Made by a program: the position numbers and the translations under genes | Notes under the pieces: model-generated | Told to the model about the DNA's origin: nothing | Database searches by the model: none | Seen by the model: only the letters and a program-made list of their open reading frames with translations | In this document: positions 46,413-57,778 of the stretch, one piece after another | Layout: the number at the start of each line of letters is the position of its first letter | Numbering within the stretch: the first letter of the stretch is position 1 | From: Chiua virens | Lineage: Eukaryota; Basidiomycota; Agaricomycetes; Boletales; Boletaceae | Direction of reading: 5' to 3' | NCBI GenBank assembly: GCA_019787685.1 | Contig: JAHNUO010000004.1 | Span: 372,001-436,000, forward strand | DNA length: 64,000 nucleotides

Positions 46413-47571
46413 TTTAGCACGAAGGGAACGCTGTGAAGCTTTTCACGGATTGACAGAGACCATGCCCGCGGGAGGGGTTGTAAATGGAGTCACGCCCGGA
46501 GGACGCTGATCATGTAGAGACTCCACCAGTCCGCAAACCCTACAGTTGACCGGGCGCGCTATCGTCTCCATCTCGTCCTCCTTCACGAGCTCGTACAAGA
46601 CGCCGCCCTCGGGTTGCTGTGTGAGCCTGCACCGATCGACACTGGCCTCGGTGCGACCCCTGCGTTCGAGCACGGCGTCGTGGCGCGCGCGGAGGGGCAC
46701 CGTGTGGCCCGAGGGGACGGCGGCGTGATCGACGAGTTTCCGAACGGTGAGGGAACGATCATGTTTGGACGTAGTTGTGGACGTGTGGATGGAGACGTGA
46801 ATTCCAACCTGACCAGGGAAGAACTATCATTACGCCAACAGATCTGAGTCTTGATCAGCGGGACAAGGCGAAAAGACATTGTGGGCGTTTTCTACCCGGA
46901 TGCCTGAAATGGGTTCGGGGGTGTAGAGTGGGTGATGCCAGTACGATGTTGTGTATGTGCAACGCATGAGTATTTGGCAACATCGGGCAGATACATGCAA
47001 CTGGCCCGGGGTACATACCCGAAACAAGCATAGAAGGCCAGGTCCGAAGCCAGGAGACTTCCTACGGGGGCTAGTAGAAGAGTCGGGTGGTGGTGTAGAA
47101 TGAGCGAGGGCATGACTCAGAGCAGTGACCCAACCGATGCGAGGACTGACCGCTGCCAGTGAGTGGATTCGTGGTCTGTTACTTGATATCCCCATCTCCA
47201 CTGTATTTATGATCATGATACGCAAGTACGACTCTGCTCTTTCCCGACCACCCACTTTGTCATTATCAAAGGATCGTCTTGATTAGAAATCCATTACTTG
47301 CAATGTGCGATGACCAGGCGGGAACAAGCATCAAGGGCGTAGGGGATAGTGCGATCTGATGGGTCCCGATAAAGAGGCACGTGTAGGCTGCGCGAAAACT
47401 GAGTGCCACGTATCCCATTTTCTGTCATCATCTACCTGGCCGAAAAATATCTCGCAGGTTACCTGGAAAACTGGCGAACAGTGAGTCAATGGATGGGACC
47501 GATGAAATTACGGTAATGACGCTGCGCGAGCAGGAGGAAGCGGTCAAGATCAAGGGAAGACGTCCTTCGCT
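46413..47571. other. No assignable gene; weak minus-strand frames
   Basis: A minus-strand frame near 46700-46443 reads PLRARHDAVLERRGRTEASV then GGVLYELVKEDEMETIARPV and is CpG-rich, so a short exon chain is possible. I do not recognise it and no start or splice set is convincing. Confidence 0.35.
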
Positions 47572-49965
47572 ATGACCAGTCAGCAAAATGTACGGAAGGC
47601 AATCGAAATCGATGGGAGAGATGAAATCCATTCAGTCGCGTTCCTGATGGAGGGCAAACACGTTTTGAGTGGAGGACAGGAAGAGAAAATTCGACGATGG
47701 CGATTGAAGGACGGCAAGGAAGTTGGACAGCCAATAGATGTGGGGGGTTGGGCCAACACCATTGCAATATCAGAAGATGGGAAATGGATTGTGGGCGGTT
47801 CGGATGAGGGACGTGTGTCGGTGTGGAGTGTGGAGAGCCACGAGCGGGTGGGCAAGACGAAAGGACACCGAGAAGGAGTGAAGTCGGTGGACATCTCGCC
47901 AGATGGGACCAAAATTGCTAGTGGATCATTTGACAGTACCGCCTGCATCTGGAAGCGGTCGACGGGCGAGCGACTGCTGACACTACGACATGACGACTGG
48001 GTGGCCGCGGTCAAATTCTCGCCGGACGGGCGTCTTCTCGCCACCGCTACCTGGGATCTCTCTGTTCGTGTTTACAACAGCGAGAATGGCCGTCTCCTCC
48101 ACGAATTCTTAATCCAACCTGGTTCAACTTTCAATCAATGCCTTGCGTGGAACGACGACACACACCTCTACGTCGTCTCTTTAGACGGTATAATCCACCT
48201 CATTGACGTCTCCACTGGAGAAACACTCTCACAGTGGCCCATCCGCACTGACAGCATGCAAAAACGGGGGTGTATCGCTCTGCCATACGATCGCCGCTTC
48301 ATCGCGACCTCTGCCAACTCATCAATGTCGTTCTGGGATGCAACAACGCGCACAAAAATCGGGTCTGACATCGACTACGATGACCGCATCTGGACAATGG
48401 CGATTTCAGAAAACTACGACATTGCAATCGGTCATGGCAAGACAGTCACCGTTCGGAACCTCGGTGATATCCTCCCTCCTCGTTATGTTCACAATGTAAG
48501 TGTACCTCCTGATATGGGCCTCATTAACTCGATTTCCACTCACAACCCCCAGCATATGGATCCCGGAGAAAGAATGGCGTCTCATCGTACACAGGCAGGT
48601 GCGTGTATCACCCAAACTAGTCTAGACCATCAGCACGCTGACGCCGGTTTTCTGACACCTGAATCCATCACATGAAGAGATCACCGACCTCAAGAAAGCC
48701 ATGCGGGAACTGAAGGATCAACTTACAGTGCTCCAAGGCAACCACGCGGCGCAGTCGCGCGAACTCGTCTCGGCTCAAAAGGAGCTGAAGACCTTGAAAT
48801 CATCCATTAGAACCAAAGACCGCCAAATTGATGCCCTTACTGCCAACGTGGACCACTGGGAAAGTGTCAATGTCGCCAAAGCAGAGGACCTCGCTGCTGC
48901 GCACAGAGAACTCGAGGAACGCCGTCGCGATTCAGAGGAACTCATCGCCGTCCGCGAGGAATTACAGTTCTCCCAATCTCAAACCATCAAGATCCAGGAA
49001 TGGTACGACGAGCAGTTTAGACATCTCAAGTCCGTCGTCGAACAAAGTCAGCGTACGCCATTTCTCGTGCAACATTTCATCGGTCAGGCGGACGCACGTG
49101 CGGAGATGAATATCATCGAAACACTCCAACAACTCAACGAGAGGATAGATTGGAGTTCCACATTCATCGCGGATCGTATTATTCACAATTTCCAGCCCAG
49201 CGCTACGAACGCGACGGAGGAACAAGTTTCTATTGCAGCGAGAGTCACTGAATGCATCGGACAATCCCTGGTGAACCGGTTACGGAGTAACTCACGCGCC
49301 GAGGTCGTTACATATCTCCCTATCGCCTTTCGTGCTTATCTCATCTATCACCTGTGCGGGATCATGTCCTCGTGGTCCGTGGATAGCGGGCCCGATCGGC
49401 TCATCCGTGAATTGTACAGCATAGTCCGGAAATTAGGTGAGGAACTAAATCTCAGCACGCCAATTGATTGTTATACTGATGGTGAATAATAGAGTCACAA
49501 ACCATATCTGCCCGCTGGCGATCGCTGACCTACGCTTCTCTCTCGCCGACCTGTTCGAGCAACCCGAGCATGCTTATCACATCTACGATGGACGGACTTT
49601 CTGATATCATTGTCACCGCCGGCTGTGCCCCTTCCACCTCCGCTGCGAAAGAGATGATCACATCTAAATTCTGGGGTCGGATATCCTTTATCCTCACCAC
49701 CGCGGGGCAGCTCACCAAGTCGATCATGGACGCACTGTCCGCCGACTATCGAGTCGAGGCGATTCGTCCACCGAAGATGTCAGATAGACAAACAATGGAA
49801 GTCGACTCGACTGGTGCAGGGAAAAAGTCGAGGAGCCAGTTTGTGTTGTGCACCACGCAGTTGGGATTGTCAAAAGAGGTCATCACGCAGTCAAACGTCG
49901 GTCCCAACAAGAAGAATATCCTTGTGGTGACGAACGTCGTCAAAGCAAAGGTCATCACGGGATAA
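47572..49965 (+). CDS. WD40-coiled-coil protein of the mushroom accessory type
   Basis: Four exons (47572-48495, 48553-48598, 48678-49436, 49493-49965) encode an intact 733-residue protein. Residues 1-308 form WD40 blades (EIHSVAFLMEGKHVLSGGQE, GVKSVDISPDGTKIASGSFD, WVAAVKFSPDGRLLATATWD). A heptad-rich coiled coil follows (ITDLKKAMRELKDQLTVLQG to about residue 450), then an alpha-helical part (FLVQHFIGQADARAEMNIIE) and a C-terminal module with SDIIVTAGCAPS, FWGRISFIL and FVLCTTQLGLSKEV. I have the impression that this last module recurs in Agaricomycete accessory proteins but cannot name it. WD40 propeller plus coiled coil suggests a scaffold. It borders a transposon relic and a second WD40 gene. 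Confidence 0.75.
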
Positions 49966-50230
49966 GATGTGGAATTGGTGCTGTACCTTCGTCATAGAGG
50001 TTCCGCGTTTCGGTCTATCGTTTCCTGCAGTACACGTCCTTTTTGTTCCAAGTTGATTACCTATGGTGTTTGTATTGTCCTTGGCTGCCTTCGAGTTGTA
50101 GCCACTTCATTTCAACCATGTTCCTGGGCCATACCATTTTCACTTGCAGATCCGAATGTTATCATGCTGTTTTTTGCTCTACTGGCTCACACTAGATGTC
50201 ATTCCTGAGAAGAACAGTGGAATGCCCTCG

Positions 50231-51768
50231 CAATAAGTGAATGGATAATCAAATAGCACTGAATATCCACAATGTTTGCAATGTCAGTGGGTTCCTTGAC
50301 ACCAAGCAGTTAAGTTTTGAGGTGGAGTCCTTCATGCCTTGCCTCAGCCTTGCCTTGCTTCTCCCCTCACCTTGCCCAACAACAACAACAACAATGTGAC
50401 AACTGTGATAGTGTGGTTGTTGTGTCATCATTGTCATCACATACTCATAATCCCCCCTAAGCCTCACACTTACCCTGATGGCTGTGTAGGAGCCTGGAGC
50501 TGTCCCATGGAGTCTACATAGAAGGGAGACCTCATGACTTCTATCAAACCTATGGTTTATTGACATGATTCATGCCTCCTTGGACCATCATCACATCTGT
50601 AATCTATGTCCTTGAGTAAAAGTCTAACAACATCCATGACTCACCCATAGGTAAACTTATAGCAACTTATAGCACTCTATTATAATTTTCACACTTTTGA
50701 CACTTCAATGACATGAATCATAATTTACATATACATAAATAGAAGCTGATCATGTGAAAACATGTGTCAGATAGAAACATAAATGTGGCAGCCAATCAGA
50801 ACTATGCCTTTGAACAGCCATAGCATAAGGCATGTGAAGGTGTGAAATAAGTTAGAAGGAATTGAAAGTAAAGTCCATTACCAGTGAGTCAAAAGTAGTG
50901 ATTGTAACACTTTCCTTCCTGAGGTTGAATAAATACAGCCCTACCTCATGATGGAATGTTACATCTAGGAAACACTTGAACTTGCAGTCATTACCAGCTG
51001 TTTGAGCCATCACTACCATTTGAGCCAACCTGTCCCAACACCTCACCAGAGCAAATATATATTGATTTAATGAGTGATTATCATGGACATCTATGTATAC
51101 CTTGTTTACTGTGTACAGACTATCAATAAATTAGAGTGTGCTAATTCCTTGCAATGAACAATTCTATATGTCATTTTTCACACGTACAATTGACCCTTCA
51201 CCCAGATTCAAGATTTTTTGTGTGTGTACAACATTAATCAAACTTGTGACCACCACTCTAGCTGAAATTTGGATGGATCAAACAGTGGTGCAAGCTGCCA
51301 GCTCAATGCTGGAGCAGGAGGTTGTCTTTGACACTTTATCTCACTATCAATGTATGATTAACCAAATATAGACATGATGAAAGTGTTCAATGGCACTGGT
51401 CAGCAACTTATGGCACAAGATGCTGCTCAGGAGGCATGGAAAGCAAACCAGACAAACAGAGCAACAATGCTAAAGACATGGAAGGAACAGGAATCAGCAT
51501 GGAAGGAAAGAAATGAGGAAAAGAAATGATGGTACAAGGAAGCAGTCACCACATGGGAAGCACAGAAGAGACTTGCAAAGGCTCAAGGACTTCACCTCAG
51601 TCACCCAAAACCCACCAGAGGTCCACTCAAGAAAAAGATCCCCAAGCTGACCATGCTGGGCATCCCATTGAGTCCACAGGAGTTGTTGATAATGGTGAGC
51701 CTGAGTCCAGTGGTTCTGACGAAAGCAACAGGATTGAGCGGAGTGGGAATGCCGTGTGGCAATAGCCT
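50231..51768 (+). mobile_element. CpG-free relic of a transposable element
   Basis: From about 50231 to 51718 I find a single CG dinucleotide (near 51183), while flanking genes are CG-rich; TG and CA are abundant, and the stretch is AT-rich. This is the footprint of heavy cytosine methylation and deamination, which in basidiomycetes targets transposons. A plus-strand frame from 51374 encodes Trp/Lys/Gln-rich sequence (AQEAWKANQTNRATMLKTW), has an in-frame TGA at 51527-51529 where an Arg CGA is plausible, then continues WYKEAVTTWEAQKRLAKAQG and HPKPTRGPL. Similar W-E-A/KPKxGxL proteins accompany mushroom transposons as far as I recall. No transposase core is left, so the class is undetermined. 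Confidence 0.6.
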
Positions 51769-52004
51769 CTGTCGGAAAAACCCATCACTTATTGCAATAG
51801 GAAAGGATTGCAATGGATTCAAATAAGCTTGAGAATTCGACACGGAGATAAAATCGCATTGTATTGTCGATTGCAAGGCATTGGAATAGAATTGCATTGG
51901 CAATCAAAATTTTCTATTTCAATCTATTGAAATACTATTAAGATACAAAAGCCCTTATTTTGGGCATTGCAAGCTATTGAATTAAATATTTGGTTTTTCT
52001 GACA
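51769..52004. mobile_element. Candidate MITE with 13-bp terminal inverted repeats
   Basis: The left end TGTCGGAAAAACC (51770-51782) is the inverse of the right end GGTTTTTCTGACA (51992-52004), with one mismatch. The 236-base interior is AT-rich and repeats ATTGCAAT-type words. A two-base TC target duplication is possible. Element boundaries are tentative. Confidence 0.5.
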
Positions 52005-52286
52005 TCGTTATCAGAATGATATACCTAATTTGGAACTGGCTCAAATGATGGTTGAAGAGGCGATAAAAAGCATTTTGCTGATTTGTGTGCACCACACGAA
52101 CGACGAACACGGTGTGTTCAAGTATCTAACTAGACTTGTGTCCTTACAGTGCAATAGATATGGTGTGATGCGATCTAAGAAATATGGATCAGAAATATTT
52201 TTATAGTGCATCAAAAATTTCCTGGCTCAAACGGCCGGTAATGACTGTATTCACTCGGCACGTCGAGCTGAACAGCCTGCATTAAC
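52005..52286. other. AT-rich spacer before DUF6593 copy B
   Basis: No gene is supported. The last 20 bases already align with the promoter of copy A at 45570. Confidence 0.4.
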
Positions 52287-52353
52287 TATAAAGGTCGAAC
52301 TAAACAGCCTAGCATTGCATAATCTGCGCCCTCCACCGATTCCCATCTGGAAA

Positions 52354-53014
52354 ATGCAGCTCACACTCTCCTCCAAGTCCGTACGCAACACTATCTTCAC
52401 CAACGAAATTGGCCAAGTATTGTATAAGACGTTACATCTCTTCAAGCTTGGCAGTGCGAGGACGACGACGATCCGGAAAGTCATACCGAATGAAGACCCG
52501 ACGGATATGCGCGACCAATTTGAGGTCATGGGCAAGATCGAGTGGCGGTTTACTGGGTCGTCGACGTTTCATTTCCAGGGCAATAAAATGCAGTCTGGTG
52601 AGTTCTTGCCTCGACATGGGATTAGAGGACGGTAGGTGTTTAACCTGTTTTTTAATGCCTTGTTGGGTGGAAACGGTCATTCATGCGCACGGTCATTTGT
52701 CGCAGAAAACGAACATTTACATGCTATTTCGCGTAGTGGTGGTATGTACTATGCAATGAGCTTGTAACTGTTGATCCAGTATTGAATCATCATTTCCCCA
52801 GTTGTCTCGGGACGACGGGTCGAAAACGGAGGTTGCGAGATATCACAGAGGCTCACTTGGTATTGTCGGTCCCAAACAGAAGCCTTACCTGGATATCGAT
52901 CCCTCCGTGATGGGTATGTTAGACCTGATCATCTTCACCTTTGTTTATGTGGAGAAACTACGGATGGACAAGGAGAGAGGGCCGAAGAGCGCTGGTAAAG
53001 GGGAAGGGTCATGA
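52354..53014 (+). pseudogene. DUF6593-family copy B, central exon damaged
   Basis: Exon 1 (MQLTLSSKSVRNTIFTNEIG ... GKIEWRFTGSSTFHFQGNKM) and the last exon (SRDDGSKTEVARYHRGSLGI, MLDLIIFTFVYVEKLRMDKE) are intact and very close to copy A. The middle exon begins KRTFT, but the GPDGIRYRW codons of copy A are replaced by a shorter sequence with an in-frame TAG within five codons. Unless splicing skips this piece, the protein is truncated. Similarity extends from about 52270 to 53113, beyond the coding part on both sides, so the whole transcription unit was duplicated. An alternative is that this copy uses a different donor and makes a shorter variant. Confidence 0.65.
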
Positions 53015-53113
53015 ACGATTTTTCTTATCACGGTGAGATCAACAAACACCAACCTTTTCCCGGCATGTTCTCTAATTGTGCACCTAGCCTACCAAAGTGG
53101 AACCTCATGTTGT

Positions 53114-53449
53114 ACATCACACAAGTATCCTGTGGGCATGCTTATGACACCGCGTCAGTCCTACCTGTTAAGCAATGAAGAATCAAGGAGAACCTTTCGC
53201 TTGAACACCGTCGACACAGTCAAGGTGTTCTTGTGCCTTGGACTCAGCCTGAGTGGGCAATTCCGAAACAACTTCCTTCATTAACTCCAGATACCAGGGG
53301 ACGAAGGAGCGAGCACAATTACCTTAGGATGGCACCTCGGTAAAGCGAACCCGCATGAAATAAAGGTACGTGCTTTGTTCTTGTCATTTAATGCATTCTC
53401 CCATGAACCCTGTGTGAGACACACCTTGCTTTGGTTGATAAGTAAATTT
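53114..53449. other. Intergenic between DUF6593 copy B and the WD40/TPR gene
   Basis: No gene is supported. Confidence 0.4.
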
Positions 53450-55860
53450 TACAGTGCGACCTGCTTCAGGGACAGTGGAGTCGAATATCGGAAGATGGTG
53501 TCATCAAGCCACCCAGCATTCATTGCAATATCCCCAAGGTTCTCTGGCTTGCCTAAGAAACGACAAATGATGGTATAAACGATACCCTGCAGTAGCATAA
53601 GAGCACTCACTAATGACCCATTCTGCCTCTGCACGATCAGGACATTCCTGCCCCGCTAATTCGTCCACCATTTGGCTAAAACACCCGCTAGCATCCGATT
53701 CACGATTGATCATCTTGAGCTATTCGCACATGACCCGATAGGTCGCAAATCTCGGAAATTTGATCATAAGAGCGACGGGGCGTGCAGAAACAACTTGAAG
53801 AGGGAACACTCACTCCTACAGCGGCAGTCAAGGCATCTTTCCATGAGCCACGAGCCGATGTCGCTCTTGCCCACTCTTTCAAGAGTGTCATGAAACTTTG
53901 TGAATCAATTGATACTTCAAGCTTTGGCATTTGATCTTGCCAGTTCACATCCTCGTCGCTTTGGGGAGTAACGAGGTATCATTGAGTGAAATCTGCGGCC
54001 GTATTGAAGTGTGAAAACCAACAAGTTCAACATGAACACACTCGAAACCCCTTCAGTGCGCTCTTCATTCAGACATACTTCTTCGCCGAAAGTATTAACC
54101 ATCTCCAAAAGGGCATCTCCTGCCCGCTTCGTATGACCCTCTGCTTGCAGGGCTTCACAGAAACGTTGTTGAATTACGATGGAGAGATCATCGAACTTCC
54201 ATCCGTATATCTACCAAAAATGGTGAGAGGTTCTGATGATGCGTTACTAGATAGCAAGACGGGAGCTTACCAACGATACCAACGAAGCTTGACCTAATGC
54301 TGCATCTGAACTCGTGCATGCTCCAATAATTGTATCACACTGGCAGACCCATACTCACTGTTCGCTATGTATGAGTTTGCTAGGAGAAGCTGCATGTATG
54401 CCTGTAAAAAAAAAATGGTGATACTTCCCCAAGGGCAGTTCTTCACGTGCACACCTGAACCACATAACATACTGAGTTGAGGGGGACCGTGGCGATGAGG
54501 TCGTCGGGGCGGGATATTGCATCGTCATGGTCACCGGCCATAAATATGATTATGGCCTTAAGCGCAATATGTAAGTGGGTGTCGAACGAACTTTCAAGAC
54601 CATGGAGCACACACCTTAACCAAAGGAAGAAAGCTAACATGAGATGAATGAGCGTGTTGAAACGCGATATCGCATAGGCGGTACCCCTCGTGTTTCAAGT
54701 TCTCCCCTTTGCCAACAAGGGCGACGCTCATCGCGATATAGCTGACGACGGAGGGGTGAATCCTGAGGGACTTGATTTAAGCTACGATCGATGTCAGTAT
54801 ATACGATTGAAAAACAAGGAATACCTTTTCGACATCCCTGATTGGAAAATAAATGGTGACAAGGATTTTCGGAGATAGTGACAGTTAATGATGCTTCCGC
54901 TTCTGCGAGTTGATCGTTCTTCCATAGGTTGAGGACGGTGTCGTCAATCTGGATATCGGGTTCCTGGAATGCGACAGAGATACGAAGACAAGGATCAATC
55001 GATCAGATGCAACATAAAAATAAGACCGAAATACAATACCTACACAGATGCGTAGACATTTGACGCAGATCTTCCCTTGCTCTCCACCAATGGCAAGAGA
55101 CCGGTCGTCTGTCAGGAATGCGATTGAACATATCTCTTGAGGGTAATGAATCGAACCAAGCTCACTTTGCGCCAAAACATCCCAAAATGTGACGGTACGA
55201 TTTGCAGCGTATGCGAGAAACTGTTGCTCTCCTGAACTGAGTCCCATTCCGAAAGCGTTGACCCAGCAGATGGGTCAATTTTCTGGATTTTGCTGTTGGA
55301 AGTGACGAAAATATAATCGTCCGACGAGAGTAAATTGGGTTTGGTGCCGGCCATGAGTTTTACCGGGATGTCCAGGATCAACTGACCATCGTTGCTGTCG
55401 TGTATGCGTATGGATTCCCAAGTTAATGTAGCGACGCGATCACCTTGAGGTGAGAATCGAGTCCAGTGAGGTCGTCGTCGTCATCCCAGAAGGAAAACAC
55501 CTGTCAGTACGTATTTCCATCCACTCTGTCCAGCCTATGCCCGTTGCGATCCGCTTACCATCATTCGAGAAGACGAGACACCCCGTACACCTGTCTGTTG
55601 CAGGGTCTACGGCGGACCATTTTCCATCTGTGGCCTGCTGCTTTTAATCTCCACCTAGTGAAAACGTCAACGCAGATAGCGAGTGGCCAGTGTCGATTTC
55701 GGTACTAGTAGCCGAGTGGCAACCTTGTCAGATGGCGAGCATTGCAAGTGGGTGAGAGCGATTGCAGCAGGAAACTCGGAGGGAGTCGTGCACCCTGGGT
55801 GCATATCCCTAACCAAACCTTCGAAAGGCTGTGCGTTTACGAAATCTGATATAGCCAACT
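53450..55860 (-). pseudogene. WD40/TPR-family gene, probably decayed
   Basis: Minus-strand exons give WD40-like blades (ALTHLQCSPSDKVATRL, DRCTGCLVFSNDGKRIATG, SIRIHDSNDGQLILDIPV, RTVTFWDVLAQSELGS, ICSIAFLTDDRSLAIGGEQG), then TPR-like helices: IQIDDTVLNLWKNDQLAEAE, GYRLCDIAFQHAHSSHVSFL, IIIFMAGDHDDAISRPDDLI, YMQLLLANSYIAN, WKFDDLSIVIQQRFCEAL. This series is the WD40 plus TPR-like architecture expanded in ectomycorrhizal and other Agaricomycetes; function is unknown. An in-frame TGA at 53979-53981 interrupts DFTQ-stop-YLVTPQSD where related genes, as I recall them, have arginine, a CGA-to-TGA change. Downstream the frame degrades. Outer boundaries and the N-terminus are approximate. Confidence 0.55.
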
Positions 55861-56144
55861 ATATGCGAAACTTCCAAGTACCGATCGACCTGAAAGTTGG
55901 TGTCACAACACAGGCCGACGATGCGCATGCGTAACCAATGGAACTGACGCACAAAGACGTCTCGATAAAACTCTGTCGACCCGAAATAACACGAAAAGAT
56001 GCCGTTCCAAAATGAAGAACAGTCCTAATATGATCACCTTGACACGTGCTCATGAGAAGTTGAGAACGCAGCTAGTCCTTAGAGACGAAACATGATTGCA
56101 TCCTGTCTCTTATCTCTTATCTCTCACTTTGACGACTCGTCGGA
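55861..56144. other. Intergenic / divergent promoter of ADH
   Basis: A pyrimidine-rich run with TCTCTTATCTCTTATCTC precedes the ADH start. No other gene is supported, though the first exon of the WD40/TPR gene may lie here. Confidence 0.35.
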
Positions 56145-57778
56145 ATGCAATCTGTGGTGCGCTGGTACCCTCCCGCATATGATATCCGCGTCGAGGAGGC
56201 CCCTATCCCAAAGTAAGTTTGTTCGTCCAACGTAGCGAAACAATCGTTGTGACGTTTGCTTCAATTATGCAGAGTAGAGCACCCTGACGATGCGATCGTC
56301 AAAGTCAAGGTATGCACATCCTGCAGATGAGTGCTATGACATTTGGATCATGGACCCTTTGCTATGTAGCTTGCAGGGCTCTGTGGCAGTGATTTGCATC
56401 TCTATCGCGGGACTGACTCGGAAAGGGTGACAGAACCGTGAGTCGCCAACGTATAATGTTCATCAACATTTTTTCCAGACGAACATGCAATCTACAGCTT
56501 CATTTGTGGGCATGAATTCACCGGGGAAGTGGTCGCACTTGGTGCAAATTTTCACCCCGGCTCCACCGGTCGTCCACCACTCTACTCTACTCTCAAAGTC
56601 GGAGATAAGGTGGTGTCGCCATTCACCGTGTCCTGTGGAGAATGCCAGTATGTCTGTCGTGATCTCAGTCTTCCGTCAGACAACTCTCATGATCTTCTTC
56701 ACTAGTTATTGCCGTGTTGGTTTCACTTGTCGATGCGTTGAAAGCCGTCTTTTCGGAACGCCGCACACGCCAGGGGGGCAAGCTCAGTACGTTCGCATCC
56801 CTCGTGCAGGCGGAACACTCTACAGCCTCGAAGAAATATCTATTCATGTTGTCCAAGAGACTGAACACACGATCGGAAAACTCGCCGACTCGTCACTTCT
56901 GTTGCTATGCGATATCTTACCAACGGGCGTATTCGCGGCATTTCAGGCGTTGAATCACCCAAAGACGCAGCCAATGCTGACATCGAGACCATACCCTCAG
57001 GGTCCGGAGGTATCCGTACTTGACGATGGTGTTTCAGTCCCATTTAAAACAGAAGACAAGATCTTGACAATCGCGATTGTTGGTCTGGGGCCGGTAGGAG
57101 TGGTATGTCGATTTGCTCGCTGTGCTGGAAAATATAGTTGATACAGTCATGAACGAGAACAGTGCGCATGCATCGCGTTGCTCGACTTGCTTTATGCGCG
57201 AAACGTAGAGTTTCGCATTGTCGCGATTGACCCGACAGAAGTCCGACGAAAGAAAGTGGGAGCTATATACGCCAAGATATCTGGGACATATGACAAGCAG
57301 TCAAATGGCCACCTGGAGGTATCCGACATCGCAGCCAGTAAGGATATCGTAGCGAAATGGACGGAAGGAATCGGATGTAATTCCGTTTTGGAGGTCAGTG
57401 TGATGTCATCCATGGTTGGAATCGACCTCATCCCTGTGATAGGTTGTCGGAAACACAAGTGCTCTCTCACTCGCGTACGAGTTGGTGAGACCATTCGGAT
57501 GTATAACTTCGGTAGGGGTACATGCAGGGCGGCAAGTGCCATACACTGGTCGGGAACTGTACGACAAGAACGTGTCATTGGACTTTGGACGTTGCCCAGT
57601 ACGAGCAATGTTCCCTATGGCGCTTGGCTTGCTACTCCGCAGACAGGATGTCTTTGGAGAAGTAGGGGGAGAGACGAGTCTGGTAGAGAAGATTGTTGGA
57701 TTTGATGTAGCGGCAAAGGCGTACGACGATTTCGACAAGGGAAGATGTGGTAAACTGCTATTTGATCCGTGGATGTGA
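56145..57778 (+). CDS. Zinc-dependent alcohol dehydrogenase (atromentin-cluster type)
   Basis: Starts MQSVVRWYPPAYDIRVEEAP. Exon 3 gives AGLCGSDLHLYRGTDSER with the first zinc-ligand cysteine. Then come ICGHEFTGEVVALG (GHE motif) and VSPFTVSCGEC spliced to HYCRVGFTCRC (structural-zinc cysteines). The NAD(P)-binding fold shows ILTIAIVGLGPVGV spliced to CACIALLDLL, and the C-terminus reads GNTSALSLAYELVRPFGCIT, FGRCPVRAMFPMALGLL and AAKAYDDFDKG. A medium-chain dehydrogenase of this type commonly accompanies quinone synthetase genes in mushrooms, as here with the gene at 59202. At about 56430-56480 the junction between EP and DEHAIYS does not keep frame, so an indel or unusual splice is suspected. 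Other junctions are in frame. Confidence 0.82.

Noticed and set aside
50380..50396. CAA trinucleotide run as a possible CRISPR or satellite repeat
   Set aside because: It is a short (CAA)n microsatellite within the transposon relic; no spaced repeats are present.
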